Below are positions 9,092 through 18,123 of a stretch of 64,000 nucleotides of DNA, one piece after another. The notes under the pieces are model-generated. The model saw nothing but the letters and a program-made list of their open reading frames with translations. It was not told the origin of the DNA and made no database searches. The position numbers and the translations under genes are program-made. Each line of letters begins with the position of its first letter. Within the stretch, counting starts at the first letter, position 1. The stretch comes from Streptococcus alactolyticus (lineage in GTDB: Bacteria; Bacillota; Bacilli; Lactobacillales; Streptococcaceae). Location of the stretch: NCBI RefSeq assembly GCF_012277075.1, contig NZ_JAAXMT010000005.1:1-64000 (forward strand), read 5' to 3'.

Positions 9092-11577
9092 ACGAAAGGA
9101 TAAAGAAGACTTTTCTAGAGATAAATTGGCTAAGTGTTTTACACTATATTGTTTTATTTATCTTTTTATTTTATACTAATTTAGCACTGGTTAATGCGTC
9201 ATTATTAAAAAATAGTGGTTGGCGTTTAACAGAATCGTTTGTAACGCTTAATGTTTTTAATATTGTGGCTTACACCGTATCTGTTTTAGGACTTGCCGTT
9301 TATTTATCGAATGGTATAAGGAGAAGCTTTTTCATCAACCTTGTTAAGGGGTATCTTGTTTATTTAGTGGTTTCTTATTTCTTAGTTGTCACGAGAAACC
9401 TAAACAATGACCAGTTTATTTGGTGGAAGCTTTTCAGCAATGGCTTTTTCCAAATATCCTTTTTGTCGACACTGGTTCCTGTTCTTGGAATAGCTGCTTT
9501 AATTGCTCGAACGTCGGATAGGCTTCATTTAAGTAACCGAATAGAGGCTTATTTGGATAGTTTTGATGGTTCCAAAGTCATTTTGACAGGTTTGATTGCC
9601 TCTTTTGCTTTAAATGGGCCGCTATTTTTAGATATGTTATCAGAAAAAGTAGCTGATTTCATTGAAAACAAAGACTACGTTGCCTATTTCTTAACGGTTT
9701 CAGGTTGCGTTATAACAACCTTAGTCTTATGTGGTCTAGTAGTTGCGATTCTTTTTAAGGCTTATAAGGCTATTCGGAAAAAGACAATTAATTACTCTGT
9801 GGCCCTTGGTTTTAGCCTTCTATTAGCTGTGATTTTTAACTATTTATTCCAGTATGGTATAAAAAGTTATGGTGAAGTGCTAGGACATTATATTTTTCCG
9901 TCTGCCACCCTCTTTCAAATCGGTGCATTGACCTTATTTAATGTCTTGCTTTATGTGAGTATTAACCATTTCTTACGCACAACAACTCTAATTGTTGCCT
10001 TAGGAAGTGTTATTACGATTGTCAATAGCATCAAATTTAGCATGCGCAATGAACCGCTGTTGTTTAGTGACTGGGTTTGGATAAAGGATATTAGGCTTGT
10101 TGTTTCTTATATTGACATTAAAGTTATTCTTTATTTTCTACTTGCTGTGGCTGCTGTAGCTGTTTTCTTCTATTTCTTTAAGAACCGTTTACTGCAGGGG
10201 CGCATTATGACAAGTTGGCGTTTAAGAGTGGCTAATGTCGTTGCCATTTTAGCGGTTTTCCTTTTTACCTTGGGAGTCTTTTTCCACCAAGAAGATGGCG
10301 ATATCGCTGACAATATTCCTGTCTTATCGCGATTAAATAATTATGAAAATATCGAGTGGATGGGACAAGGAACGGTTGCGCGTGAACGTTCATTAACATT
10401 TGTTTGGCTGAAACAGGTTACTTCAAAAACAATGGAAAAACCAAAGGATTACAGTCAAGAAACGATGGAAAAAATTGCTCAAAAATACACAGAGCAAGCA
10501 CAACTCATCAATGCGTCGCGCACAAACAACATTGCGGACCAAACGGTTATTTATGTCCTAAGTGAAAGTTTTGCGGATCCATCTCGCATTACCAGTGTCA
10601 ATTTAACCACGGATCCTATTCCTGTTATCCGTTCGGTTAAAGACTCTACAACCAGTGGTTTAATGAAATCTGATGCCTACGGTGGTGGAACAGCTAATAT
10701 GGAATTTGAAACGTTGACAGGTTTGCCGATGTATAACCTCTCAAGTTCTGTTTCGACTTTATACACAGACGTTGTGCCTAAGATGAAATACATTCCATCT
10801 ATTAGTGATTTTTACGCTCCTGATGATAGATACGTCATTCATTTAGGAGATGCCTTGACCTATTCGCGTAACGACGTGTATCGGAAACTTGGTTTTGATA
10901 CCTTTATTGCAGCGAAAAATGGGACTGAAGATACCACACATTTAGAGCAATATGGTGTTTATCCAAGTGATGCCTCAACTTATCAAACTGTGCTAGATAA
11001 CATTGATACCAATAAAAATCAATTCTTCTCAGTTATTACTTACCAAAACCATTCCCCATGGAATTTGGACGAAGAATCAGATGTTGGCGGTTCAGGAGAT
11101 GGTTTTTCTCCTAACGAAAATTATTACATGAATAATTACGCCAAGTTATTGTATCAAACAGATTTAGCAACTCAAGAGTGGTTACAAGAGTTATCACAAA
11201 TGGACAAGAAAATTACGGTTGTCTTTTATGGCGATCATTTGCCTGGCTTTTATCCTCAAAGTGCTTTTGCTGATAATCCAGCTGGTCAATATCAAACCGA
11301 TTATTTTATTTGGAGCAATTATCCGACAGAAGTGCTGTCATATCCTCTAGTCAATTCCAGTGATTTTCCAGCAGAATTGTTAGCGGTAACCAATTCTAAA
11401 GTATCGCCTTATTATGCCTTGCTTACAGATGTTTTAAATAACGCCAGTGTTGACAAGGACCAATTAACAGACGAACAAAAAGAAATGGCTAACGATTTAA
11501 AACTAGTTGAGTATGATTTGGTTTCAGGAAAAGGGTATTTGAAAAAACACGACAATTTTTTTAAAGTGAGTTATTAA
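9088..11577 (+). CDS. Membrane glycerol-phosphate transferase, GacH/SccH-like (LTA-synthase fold)
   Basis: An 829-residue protein. About ten N-terminal membrane segments (to residue about 430) precede an extracellular sulfatase-type domain. Visible active-site elements are the metal ligand in YVLSESFADPS, the nucleophile Thr535 in GGGTANMEFE, and YGDHLPG. In group A streptococci and S. mutans the homologue transfers glycerol phosphate from phosphatidylglycerol to the side-chain sugar of the rhamnan. Length and position directly after rgpF match that family rather than LtaS, which is encoded separately at 24207-26378. Confidence 0.85.
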   Translation: MNERIKKTFLEINWLSVLHYIVLFIFLFYTNLALVNASLLKNSGWRLTESFVTLNVFNIVAYTVSVLGLAVYLSNGIRRSFFINLVKGYLVYLVVSYFLVVTRNLNNDQFIWWKLFSNGFFQISFLSTLVPVLGIAALIARTSDRLHLSNRIEAYLDSFDGSKVILTGLIASFALNGPLFLDMLSEKVADFIENKDYVAYFLTVSGCVITTLVLCGLVVAILFKAYKAIRKKTINYSVALGFSLLLAVIFNYLFQYGIKSYGEVLGHYIFPSATLFQIGALTLFNVLLYVSINHFLRTTTLIVALGSVITIVNSIKFSMRNEPLLFSDWVWIKDIRLVVSYIDIKVILYFLLAVAAVAVFFYFFKNRLLQGRIMTSWRLRVANVVAILAVFLFTLGVFFHQEDGDIADNIPVLSRLNNYENIEWMGQGTVARERSLTFVWLKQVTSKTMEKPKDYSQETMEKIAQKYTEQAQLINASRTNNIADQTVIYVLSESFADPSRITSVNLTTDPIPVIRSVKDSTTSGLMKSDAYGGGTANMEFETLTGLPMYNLSSSVSTLYTDVVPKMKYIPSISDFYAPDDRYVIHLGDALTYSRNDVYRKLGFDTFIAAKNGTEDTTHLEQYGVYPSDASTYQTVLDNIDTNKNQFFSVITYQNHSPWNLDEESDVGGSGDGFSPNENYYMNNYAKLLYQTDLATQEWLQELSQMDKKITVVFYGDHLPGFYPQSAFADNPAGQYQTDYFIWSNYPTEVLSYPLVNSSDFPAELLAVTNSKVSPYYALLTDVLNNASVDKDQLTDEQKEMANDLKLVEYDLVSGKGYLKKHDNFFKVSY

Positions 11578-11579
11578 AA

Positions 11580-12851
11580 ATGAAAAAGAAAAACATAATT
11601 TTACCACTCTACTATACTTTTGTTAGTCTTCTATTTACACTAGAGTCTATCATTTATATTAACGACGCTGGTGACCAAATCGATTTTGCTCGTATGGCAC
11701 AAAAATTTGGCTTCTTTGAATTTGCTATTCATCGTTACCAAACGTGGTCTAGCCGTCTGCTTATTGAGTCGGTTACCATGTTTATGTCTAGCCACTATCT
11801 GATTTTTGATATCACCATGTTGGTGTCGTTAGCGGTATTCTTTTACTGTTTCAATGGTATCTTTTTGAATAAGCAGAAGTATTGGTTATTGCAGTTTGTA
11901 ACCCCAATTTTGTTCTTGATTGCCTTTCCTAGTATCTTTTTCACTGGAGCAGGCCTCATTGCAACAGTCACAAACTACCTCTTCCCAATGATTGCTTTTA
12001 TCATTGCTTGGTATTGCTTGCTACAAAAGAAACAAAGCTATACCATCATTGCCTTGCCATTTTTGCTTTTTGCTTGTATGCAAGAACAATTTACGGTTTA
12101 TAGCTTTATTTTATTCCTTTACTTCTGCATCAGTGCCTATATTAAAGACCGAAAAGTGGATATGACTTATCTGCTGGCAACGGCCATCTCTTTCTTGGGT
12201 ATTCTTTCAGGTTTATTGGCACCTGGTTCTGATAACCGTGTCGCCATTGAATCAGAAATGTGGTACCCTGGATTTGAAAAATTATCTTTGCTTATTAAAA
12301 TCTTAAAAGGTTATCTGGAAACCAATCGCGTGCTCTTGGTAACCTCTGAATTAAGCATTGTCTTCATTTTCCTAGGCATTCTTGTCATTGCAACAATTGT
12401 TAAAAAGCAATATTTCTCTGCCTTTCTTTCAGGAGCAGTCATCTACACTGTTGTTGCTCACAAACTTGCCTTAGGAAGCCTCTTGACAGCTGTTCAAAGG
12501 GGTATTGATGACCAAAATAAGAGAGGGGATGTCACTTATTTTAGCATCAAGGAAAATCTCTATCCTTTGATTGTTTATACTTTGATTTTATGCGTACTTG
12601 CTGCAGTTGTCTTTTTCATTTTTAGAAATAGAGCTGAGGGCTTGTCTGCAGTTATCGTTTTAATTGCTGGCTATGCTTCTCGAATGGCGGTGTCATTATC
12701 ACCAACAATCTATGCTTCAGGAATTCGAACTTATACACCACTTATCTTATCTTTATTGATTGTCGTTGTGATGATTGCAAAAGAGTTAGATAGTGATTTT
12801 CAAAAACGAGCTTTTGTTGGTAATGATACCCGTAACATTGAAAAAAGTTAA
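11580..12851 (+). CDS. Polytopic membrane protein of the rhamnan locus (possible GT-C glycosyltransferase)
   Basis: A 423-residue protein with about ten hydrophobic segments. An early loop reads INDAGDQIDFARMA, followed by YQTWSSRLLIES; an acidic loop-1 motif of this sort is common in GT-C lipid-phosphosugar transferases. It starts 2 bases after the GacH-like gene. I infer that it helps attach side-chain sugars outside the membrane using lipid-linked donors made by the product of 14532-15458. No enzyme name can be assigned with certainty. Confidence 0.65.
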   Translation: MKKKNIILPLYYTFVSLLFTLESIIYINDAGDQIDFARMAQKFGFFEFAIHRYQTWSSRLLIESVTMFMSSHYLIFDITMLVSLAVFFYCFNGIFLNKQKYWLLQFVTPILFLIAFPSIFFTGAGLIATVTNYLFPMIAFIIAWYCLLQKKQSYTIIALPFLLFACMQEQFTVYSFILFLYFCISAYIKDRKVDMTYLLATAISFLGILSGLLAPGSDNRVAIESEMWYPGFEKLSLLIKILKGYLETNRVLLVTSELSIVFIFLGILVIATIVKKQYFSAFLSGAVIYTVVAHKLALGSLLTAVQRGIDDQNKRGDVTYFSIKENLYPLIVYTLILCVLAAVVFFIFRNRAEGLSAVIVLIAGYASRMAVSLSPTIYASGIRTYTPLILSLLIVVVMIAKELDSDFQKRAFVGNDTRNIEKS

Positions 12852-12862
12852 TTAACGATTTT

Positions 12863-12881
12863 GGGGTCCTAGACCCCTTTT
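12863..12881 (+). terminator. Short GC-rich hairpin inside the rhamnan operon (attenuator candidate)
   Basis: Stem GGGGTC / GACCCC with a 3-base loop and TTTT behind it, 5 bases before the ribosome site of the next gene. It resembles a weak intrinsic terminator and could lower expression of the downstream membrane protein. Confidence 0.5.
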
Positions 12882-12898
12882 GTATAAGGAGAAATCTT

Positions 12899-14449
12899 TT
12901 GAAATTTCTTGCGTTTTTAGGGCAAAAAGCAGTTCTGATATGGTCATTCTTGCTATTTCTTCTTTTAGGCCTATCGAGTCTTTTTGTCAGAACCAATATG
13001 CCAATGGATGGGTCAGAATTGGCCAATATGCAAGCAAACGGACCAATTTTTTTCGTGAGTTTAGTGCTTTTTATTGGCTTACTCTATCTTTGCTTGCGTT
13101 CGTTGGCATTTGTTAAAGAATCTTATTTATTCTTATTTGGGACGCTTTTTTATCTTGCTTTAGGAGCTTATGTGATTCTTCACCAAAATGATGTGCTTCG
13201 TCACGATGCTTTGGCAGTCCTAGAAGCTGCTAAGGCGCTTAATCGTGGGGATTACAGTATCTTGACAGAAGTATCAGGTTACCTTCATAAGTACCCTCAC
13301 CAACTTGGTTTAGTTAGTTTTGAACGCCTCATTTTAACCCTATTTGGTGAAAGCAATGTTAAAGTATTCTTTATCATCAACTTAGTGATGGCGATAGCTG
13401 ATAATTTCTTTCTTTGGAAAATCACACAAAATCTCTTTAAAAAAGATAATATTTCAAAAATCGTTCTATTATTGTCCTTTGTTTTTTTACCCCATTTATT
13501 TAACATCTTGTTTGTTTATGGGCTAACTTACGGCTTGTTCTTTGCCTTGATCGGTTTGTATTTCCTGCAATTATATTTTGATAAGAAATCATGGTCTAAC
13601 TTGTTACTAAGTACTGTTTTCTTATCCTTATCAGATATTATTAGAAATAACTACATCATTCTCATCATAACCGTTCTCATTGTTTTAATGTTAGATTTTC
13701 TCTATCACAAAACAAAGAAAAACCTAGCTTTTATGGTGATTCTTTTGGCTTCGATCATTGCAGGAAACCGTGCGATCTCAAGCTACTACCAGCAGGTTGC
13801 CCGAGTAGATCATTTAGATGGGGAACCCAAGGTTGCTTGGATAGCTATGGGATTGAATGACACTCCAATATACAATCGTGTAGCGGGTTGGTATGATGCT
13901 TATGTTGAAACAGTGTACAATGAATATCAAGGTGATGCTGAAGCGATTGAAGAAGCTAGCGAAAGACAGATTGTATCTCGTGTCACTTATATGGTGAAGC
14001 ATCCAGACTACGCTTGGAATTTCTTTAAAAATAAATTTCTATCGACATGGACAGATAGCTTATTTGAATCCATTTGGTCTGGTCCTGTTACAAAGATGCC
14101 TGTTGAGGGACAAAAAATCACAGGTCGCTTAATGACCAGTATTTATCAAGGAAAATTAGCCTATCAGATCATTTATTATTTCTCTGCCTTATTATTGGTG
14201 GTGATATATGTGAGTGTTCTTCCAAGTATTTGGACGCAATACCGTCAAAAAAATGGCATGACAGTCTTTCTTTTGATTCCGTTGATTTACTTAACAGGTG
14301 GTTTCATCTTCCATTTGATTTGGGAAACTAAGAGTCAATACGTCTATCCATATGTTTATCTATTATTGCCATTATCAGCATTAGGACTGGATTATATGAT
14401 GACTTTGGTAATAAAAAAAGAAGACATGATGATTAAAATGACGAAATAA
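12899..14449 (+). CDS. Polytopic membrane protein, GT-C/PMT-like, rhamnan locus
   Basis: A 516-residue protein with about eleven membrane segments. A soluble loop after the second or third helix carries RHDALAVLEAAKALNRGDYS, resembling the first extracytoplasmic loop of GT-C transferases. The start is TTG with AAGGAG 7 bases upstream; no ATG precedes the first helix. With its upstream neighbour it occupies the place of the side-chain transferase genes in S. mutans and group A streptococcal loci. Function is inferred from position and topology. Confidence 0.68.
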   Translation: MKFLAFLGQKAVLIWSFLLFLLLGLSSLFVRTNMPMDGSELANMQANGPIFFVSLVLFIGLLYLCLRSLAFVKESYLFLFGTLFYLALGAYVILHQNDVLRHDALAVLEAAKALNRGDYSILTEVSGYLHKYPHQLGLVSFERLILTLFGESNVKVFFIINLVMAIADNFFLWKITQNLFKKDNISKIVLLLSFVFLPHLFNILFVYGLTYGLFFALIGLYFLQLYFDKKSWSNLLLSTVFLSLSDIIRNNYIILIITVLIVLMLDFLYHKTKKNLAFMVILLASIIAGNRAISSYYQQVARVDHLDGEPKVAWIAMGLNDTPIYNRVAGWYDAYVETVYNEYQGDAEAIEEASERQIVSRVTYMVKHPDYAWNFFKNKFLSTWTDSLFESIWSGPVTKMPVEGQKITGRLMTSIYQGKLAYQIIYYFSALLLVVIYVSVLPSIWTQYRQKNGMTVFLLIPLIYLTGGFIFHLIWETKSQYVYPYVYLLLPLSALGLDYMMTLVIKKEDMMIKMTK

Positions 14450-14467
14450 TCCTTCGTCATTTTTTTT
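14437..14467 (+). terminator. Intrinsic terminator ending the rgp operon
   Basis: Stem AATGACGAA / TTCGTCATT followed by about seven T. The stop codon of the preceding gene lies within the hairpin. Confidence 0.88.
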
Positions 14468-14479
14468 GTAAAGACTTTA

Positions 14480-14488
14480 TGATATACT
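14480..14488 (+). promoter_or_regulatory. Extended -10 promoter of the undecaprenyl-phosphate sugar transferase gene
   Basis: TGATATACT, an extended -10, lies 43 bases before the ATG at 14532. Together with the terminator just upstream it makes this gene a separate transcription unit. Confidence 0.65.
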
Positions 14489-14531
14489 AGAATCGATATG
14501 TAAACTAGCTGGTGAAAGGCTTAGGAGTAAA

Positions 14532-15458
14532 ATGAAAAAATTATCTATTGTCGTTCCTTGTTACAATGAACAAGAAACTATTTATCCATTTTTAGAAGCA
14601 ACTCAAAAGGTTGAGCAGCAGATGAAGGATCAGCTTATTTTTGATTACATTTTTGTTAATGACGGATCAAAAGATGATACCTTGACTATTTTACGAGATG
14701 TTGCTAAGCGTTTTGACAATGTACATTATTTGTCATTTTCACGTAATTTTGGGAAAGAAGCAGGACTATTGGCAGGTCTTGAGGCTGCTGATGGGGATCT
14801 TGTTACTGTGATGGACGCTGATTTGCAAGATCCGCCAGAACTATTGATCGATATGTATCAAAAGATTTTGGAAGGTTATGATGTCGTTGGGACACGTCGT
14901 GCTGACCGTAAGGGCGAACCTGTTATTCGTTCATTCTTTTCTAAGATGTTTTATAAAATCATAAATGCAGTATCAGATACTGAAATGGTTGACGGTGCGC
15001 GTGATTTTCGCTTGATGACAAGACAAGTTGTCGATAGCATTTTAGATTTAGGAGAAGTCAATCGCTTTTCTAAAGGGATTTTCTCATGGGTTGGTTACAA
15101 TGTGACTTACATTGCTTATGAAAACCGTGAGCGTGTGGCTGGTGAGACATCTTGGAACTTCTGGAGTTTGTTGAAGTACTCGATGGAAGGTTTTATCAAC
15201 TTCTCTGAAGCACCACTTAATATGTCTCTTTGGGCAGGTGCGGCTTCATTTTTAGCTTCTATATTAGGTGTTATCTTCATTATCGTGCGTAAATTGACGG
15301 TTGGAGGCAGTGTAGATGGCTGGGCAAGCCTGGTGTGCATTATCTTGTTCATCGGTGGAATCCAGCTGTTATCACTTGGTATTATTGGAAAATACATTTC
15401 CAAAATTTTCCTTGAAACCAAAAAACGTCCCGTTTATATCGTGAAAGAAAAAGGATAA
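14532..15458 (+). CDS. Undecaprenyl-phosphate hexose transferase (GT2, DPM1/GtrB-like)
   Basis: A 308-residue GT2 enzyme with SIVVPCYNEQETI at the start, VNDGSKDDT near 41, the acidic DADLQDPP near 95-102, and two C-terminal membrane helices (about 235-255 and 270-290). This architecture belongs to enzymes that load a sugar on undecaprenyl phosphate, including GacI-like and SccN-like proteins of streptococcal rhamnan loci. It probably supplies the donor for the GT-C-like membrane proteins upstream. Which sugar it uses cannot be read from sequence. Confidence 0.82.
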   Translation: MKKLSIVVPCYNEQETIYPFLEATQKVEQQMKDQLIFDYIFVNDGSKDDTLTILRDVAKRFDNVHYLSFSRNFGKEAGLLAGLEAADGDLVTVMDADLQDPPELLIDMYQKILEGYDVVGTRRADRKGEPVIRSFFSKMFYKIINAVSDTEMVDGARDFRLMTRQVVDSILDLGEVNRFSKGIFSWVGYNVTYIAYENRERVAGETSWNFWSLLKYSMEGFINFSEAPLNMSLWAGAASFLASILGVIFIIVRKLTVGGSVDGWASLVCIILFIGGIQLLSLGIIGKYISKIFLETKKRPVYIVKEKG

Positions 15459-15466
15459 CAACAGAC

Positions 15467-15525
15467 AAGCTATTTTCCGAATTAGTATAGTGTAACCACT
15501 ATACCAAAAGGAGAATAGCTTTTTT
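15467..15525 (+). terminator. Nested hairpin: terminator-like, embeds the ribosome site of the next gene
   Basis: An outer 12-bp stem pairs 15467-15478 (AAGCTATTTTCC) with 15510-15521 (GGAGAATAGCTT, one G-U). It is followed by a T-run to 15525 and encloses a perfect inner hairpin, GTATAGTG / CACTATAC (15485-15504). The 3' arm contains the GGAG of the following TTG-started gene, and the T-run overlaps that TTG. It can act as terminator for the transferase gene and also hide the downstream ribosome site. Confidence 0.65.
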
Positions 15526-17434
15526 GAATAAACTAAAAACGGCATTGTTATCAACTGCTGTGTTGTCAACGGCTTACTTGTCGCCGTCTGTCCTGGCTAG
15601 TCAGCTAGATGAAGCAACGGTTTCCAAAACGGATTTTAATTCAGTGAGTAAAACATTTGACATCACTGCACAGCAATCCACTAACGGTAAAGGTATTAAG
15701 CAGATAGATGTCGCTATCTGGTCAGAAGAAAATGGTCAGGACGACTTAAAATGGTATTCCGCGAACGCGATCACCGAAGATCAAGCCAGTGTTCAATTTC
15801 ATTTAGCCAATCATGGCAATCGCGCTGGAAATTATGTGACGCACGTTTATACCACTTACCTTGATGGAAGTCGTTCAGGACTTGTTTTAGATAATACTAA
15901 GATCACTCCTAGTGCGCCTCAAGTTTCGGTCAAAGATGGGGTCATTCAGCTGACGACAGAAATTTATGCCCCGTCAAATGGCCAAGTGAAATATGCCATT
16001 TGGTCTGAGGAAAATGGCCAAGATGATTTAAGGTGGTACGACGATAACGGCAAAGGGCTGACGCAGATTGCTTTAAAAAATCATAAAGGTTATGGCAAGT
16101 ATTTCGTACACACCTATCTCTCACAAAATGGGCAGATGATTGGTATTAATGGTCAAGAATTTACAGTTGATCGACCTGAACTTTCTTATCAGATTACTAA
16201 AGTCAACGGAAATAGCTTTGATGTTTTAATACACAATGTTCCTGAGTATATCACGTCTGTTTCGGTACCGACTTGGTCTAATGTTAATGGTCAAGATGAT
16301 ATCAAGTGGTATAGTGCTAGTAAAATCGGAGAAGGCAGCTACACTTACACTTTCTACGCGAAAAATCATAACTTTGAATCAGGCCACTACAACGTTCACG
16401 TTTACGGTGTCAGCGAAGTAACACATTCCCTTGTTGGTTTAGCTACTACTTCAGGGATTGATTTAACCTTTAATCAAAACTTGACAGCACCAACGGTTAC
16501 CGTGCAAAATCATGATGCTGACAAGGGAACTTTACAAGTTAAGGTGTCAGAATGCACGACAAGTAAGGTTATCCAAGTCATTCGTGTGGCAGCATGGTCA
16601 GAAAGCGATTAATCAAACCTTCATTAGTACACAACGTCAAATCTTGTCGATGGTTCGGCAACTGTGACCGTGGATGAAAAATACCATGGTTACATCAAGG
16701 GTGATTATACCGTCCATGTTTATGTTGATTTCAAAGATGGAACAACATCAAGCTTTAACCTAGGACAATACAATTTCAATGCAGAGAAACCTGTGGAACA
16801 AACAGCTTCTTACTTCGTTGATATTAGTAGCCACAACGGTGTCATTTCTGTCAATGAATTTGTGTCGCTTAAAAATCAAGGCATCACAGGAGTTGTTGTC
16901 AAATTAACAGAAGGAACATCTTACACAAACCCATACGCCAGTGCTCAAATCAAGAATGCTCAATATGCTGGCTTGAAAGTGTCTGCTTACCATTATTCAC
17001 ATTACCAAACCGAAGCAGAAGCGAAAGCAGAAGCAAAATACTTTGTGTCAGCAGCACAATCACTAGGCTTGTCAAACGCGACAGTGATGGTAAATGATAT
17101 GGAATCCCCTGAAATGGTTACAGGTGGTGACATCAATAAAAACACCCAAGCTTGGAAAGAAGAGATGATTCGCCTAGGCTATGCAGATTTGGTTTATTAC
17201 ACTATGGCAAGCTGGTTAGACACTAAAGGTGGTGCCGTTAATACATCACAATTTGGTATGGATAATTTCTGGGTTGCTCACTATGTGTATGGCTACAACT
17301 ACCCAGACCAAGAAACCGCTAAAGATTTGTCTTACTATTCAGATGCGGCGGCTTGGCAATACACAAGCGTATCACCGAAACTTCCTCATGCTTTAGATGA
17401 AAACATTGATTACACAGGTCGTTTCACTTTGTAA
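15524..17434 (+). pseudogene. Secreted GBS-Bsp-repeat / GH25 lysozyme-like cell-wall hydrolase, two nonsense codons
   Basis: A frame of about 636 codons encodes a signal peptide (to about residue 26, ending SVLAS), then four Bsp-like repeats (WSEENGQDDLKWYS, WSEENGQDDLRWYD, WSNVNGQDDIKWYS and a fourth), then a GH25 muramidase domain from about residue 430 (FVDISSHNG, KLTEGTSY, VNDMES). The fourth repeat is interrupted in frame by TAA at 16610-16612 and TAG at 16625-16627. By analogy with the other repeats these were CAA (Gln) and TGG (Trp), each one transition away. The catalytic domain is therefore not translated from the normal start. The start is TTG with AAAGGAG upstream. Confidence 0.85.
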
Positions 17435-17449
17435 TGGGAGATAAGACTT

Positions 17450-18034
17450 ATGCAGGGAAAAAGAATCGTTCGTTATAGCTTTTTCGCTTGGTTATTGGTG
17501 TTATTAGCAGCGTGTTCGACAACTGCTCAACAATCTACCAACCAAAGTTCGTCCTCTCAACAAGTCAGCACTGAAAACATTAAAAGTACCACAGGATCAA
17601 CTACTTCTACACTTTCTGAGGCCTCAATAACTTCTTCTGAGAATGCTACGGTTGTGGCGTCATCGACAACAGAATCAGACCTGCCCTTAGTCAATACAGG
17701 TGCTGTTTTAAAAGCAGACTACACCAGTATGGCAGGAACATGGTAAAATGCTTCTGGAGATGAATTGGTGTTTGATGACAAGGGTCTGGCAACAGAAGGT
17801 CTAACCGCAGACTTTTTGGATATAGACCAAAATGGGATTTTATTGCTTAATGTGCAAACAGGAACTAAAATAAACGAAACGGTTTATATTATTCCAGCCA
17901 ACACCATCTTTCCAGAATCGTATTTGAATGGGAATCAAGACACTTCAGATACCAGCAAAGACCGATTGATTATCTCTGAAGATATTTCTTCTCAAGACTT
18001 GGCAAACAAGGTTTATTACCATGTGACAAACTAG
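17450..18034 (+). pseudogene. Lipoprotein with Ser/Thr-rich linker and DUF6287-like domain, nonsense codon
   Basis: The N-terminus has a lipobox (LLVLLAACSTT, Cys near 22) and a long Ser/Thr/Gln linker to about residue 85. A domain beginning YTSMAGTW then meets TAA at 17744-17746 and continues in the same frame as NASGDELVFDDKGLATEGLTADFLDID, ending at 18034. CAA to TAA (Gln) would explain the stop. The total would be 194 residues. It follows the hydrolase by 15 bases, so both genes of this small unit are inactivated. The substrate or role is unknown. Confidence 0.8.
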
Positions 18035-18060
18035 TGGATTCTTTTTTAAAACTCACTTAA

Positions 18061-18089
18061 AAAAAACAGCCCATTTGGCTGTTTTTTTT
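18061..18089 (+). terminator. Intrinsic terminator before pepT
   Basis: Stem AAAAAACAGCC / GGCTGTTTTTT with a 5-base loop. The T-run overlaps the start of the pepT promoter. Confidence 0.9.
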
Positions 18090-18097
18090 GCTATAAT
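18089..18097 (+). promoter_or_regulatory. Extended -10 promoter of pepT
   Basis: TGCTATAAT, 26 bases before the pepT ATG, directly abutting the preceding terminator. Confidence 0.75.
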
Positions 18098-18123
18098 AGG
18101 AATGGAAAAATTAGAGGTGAAAG

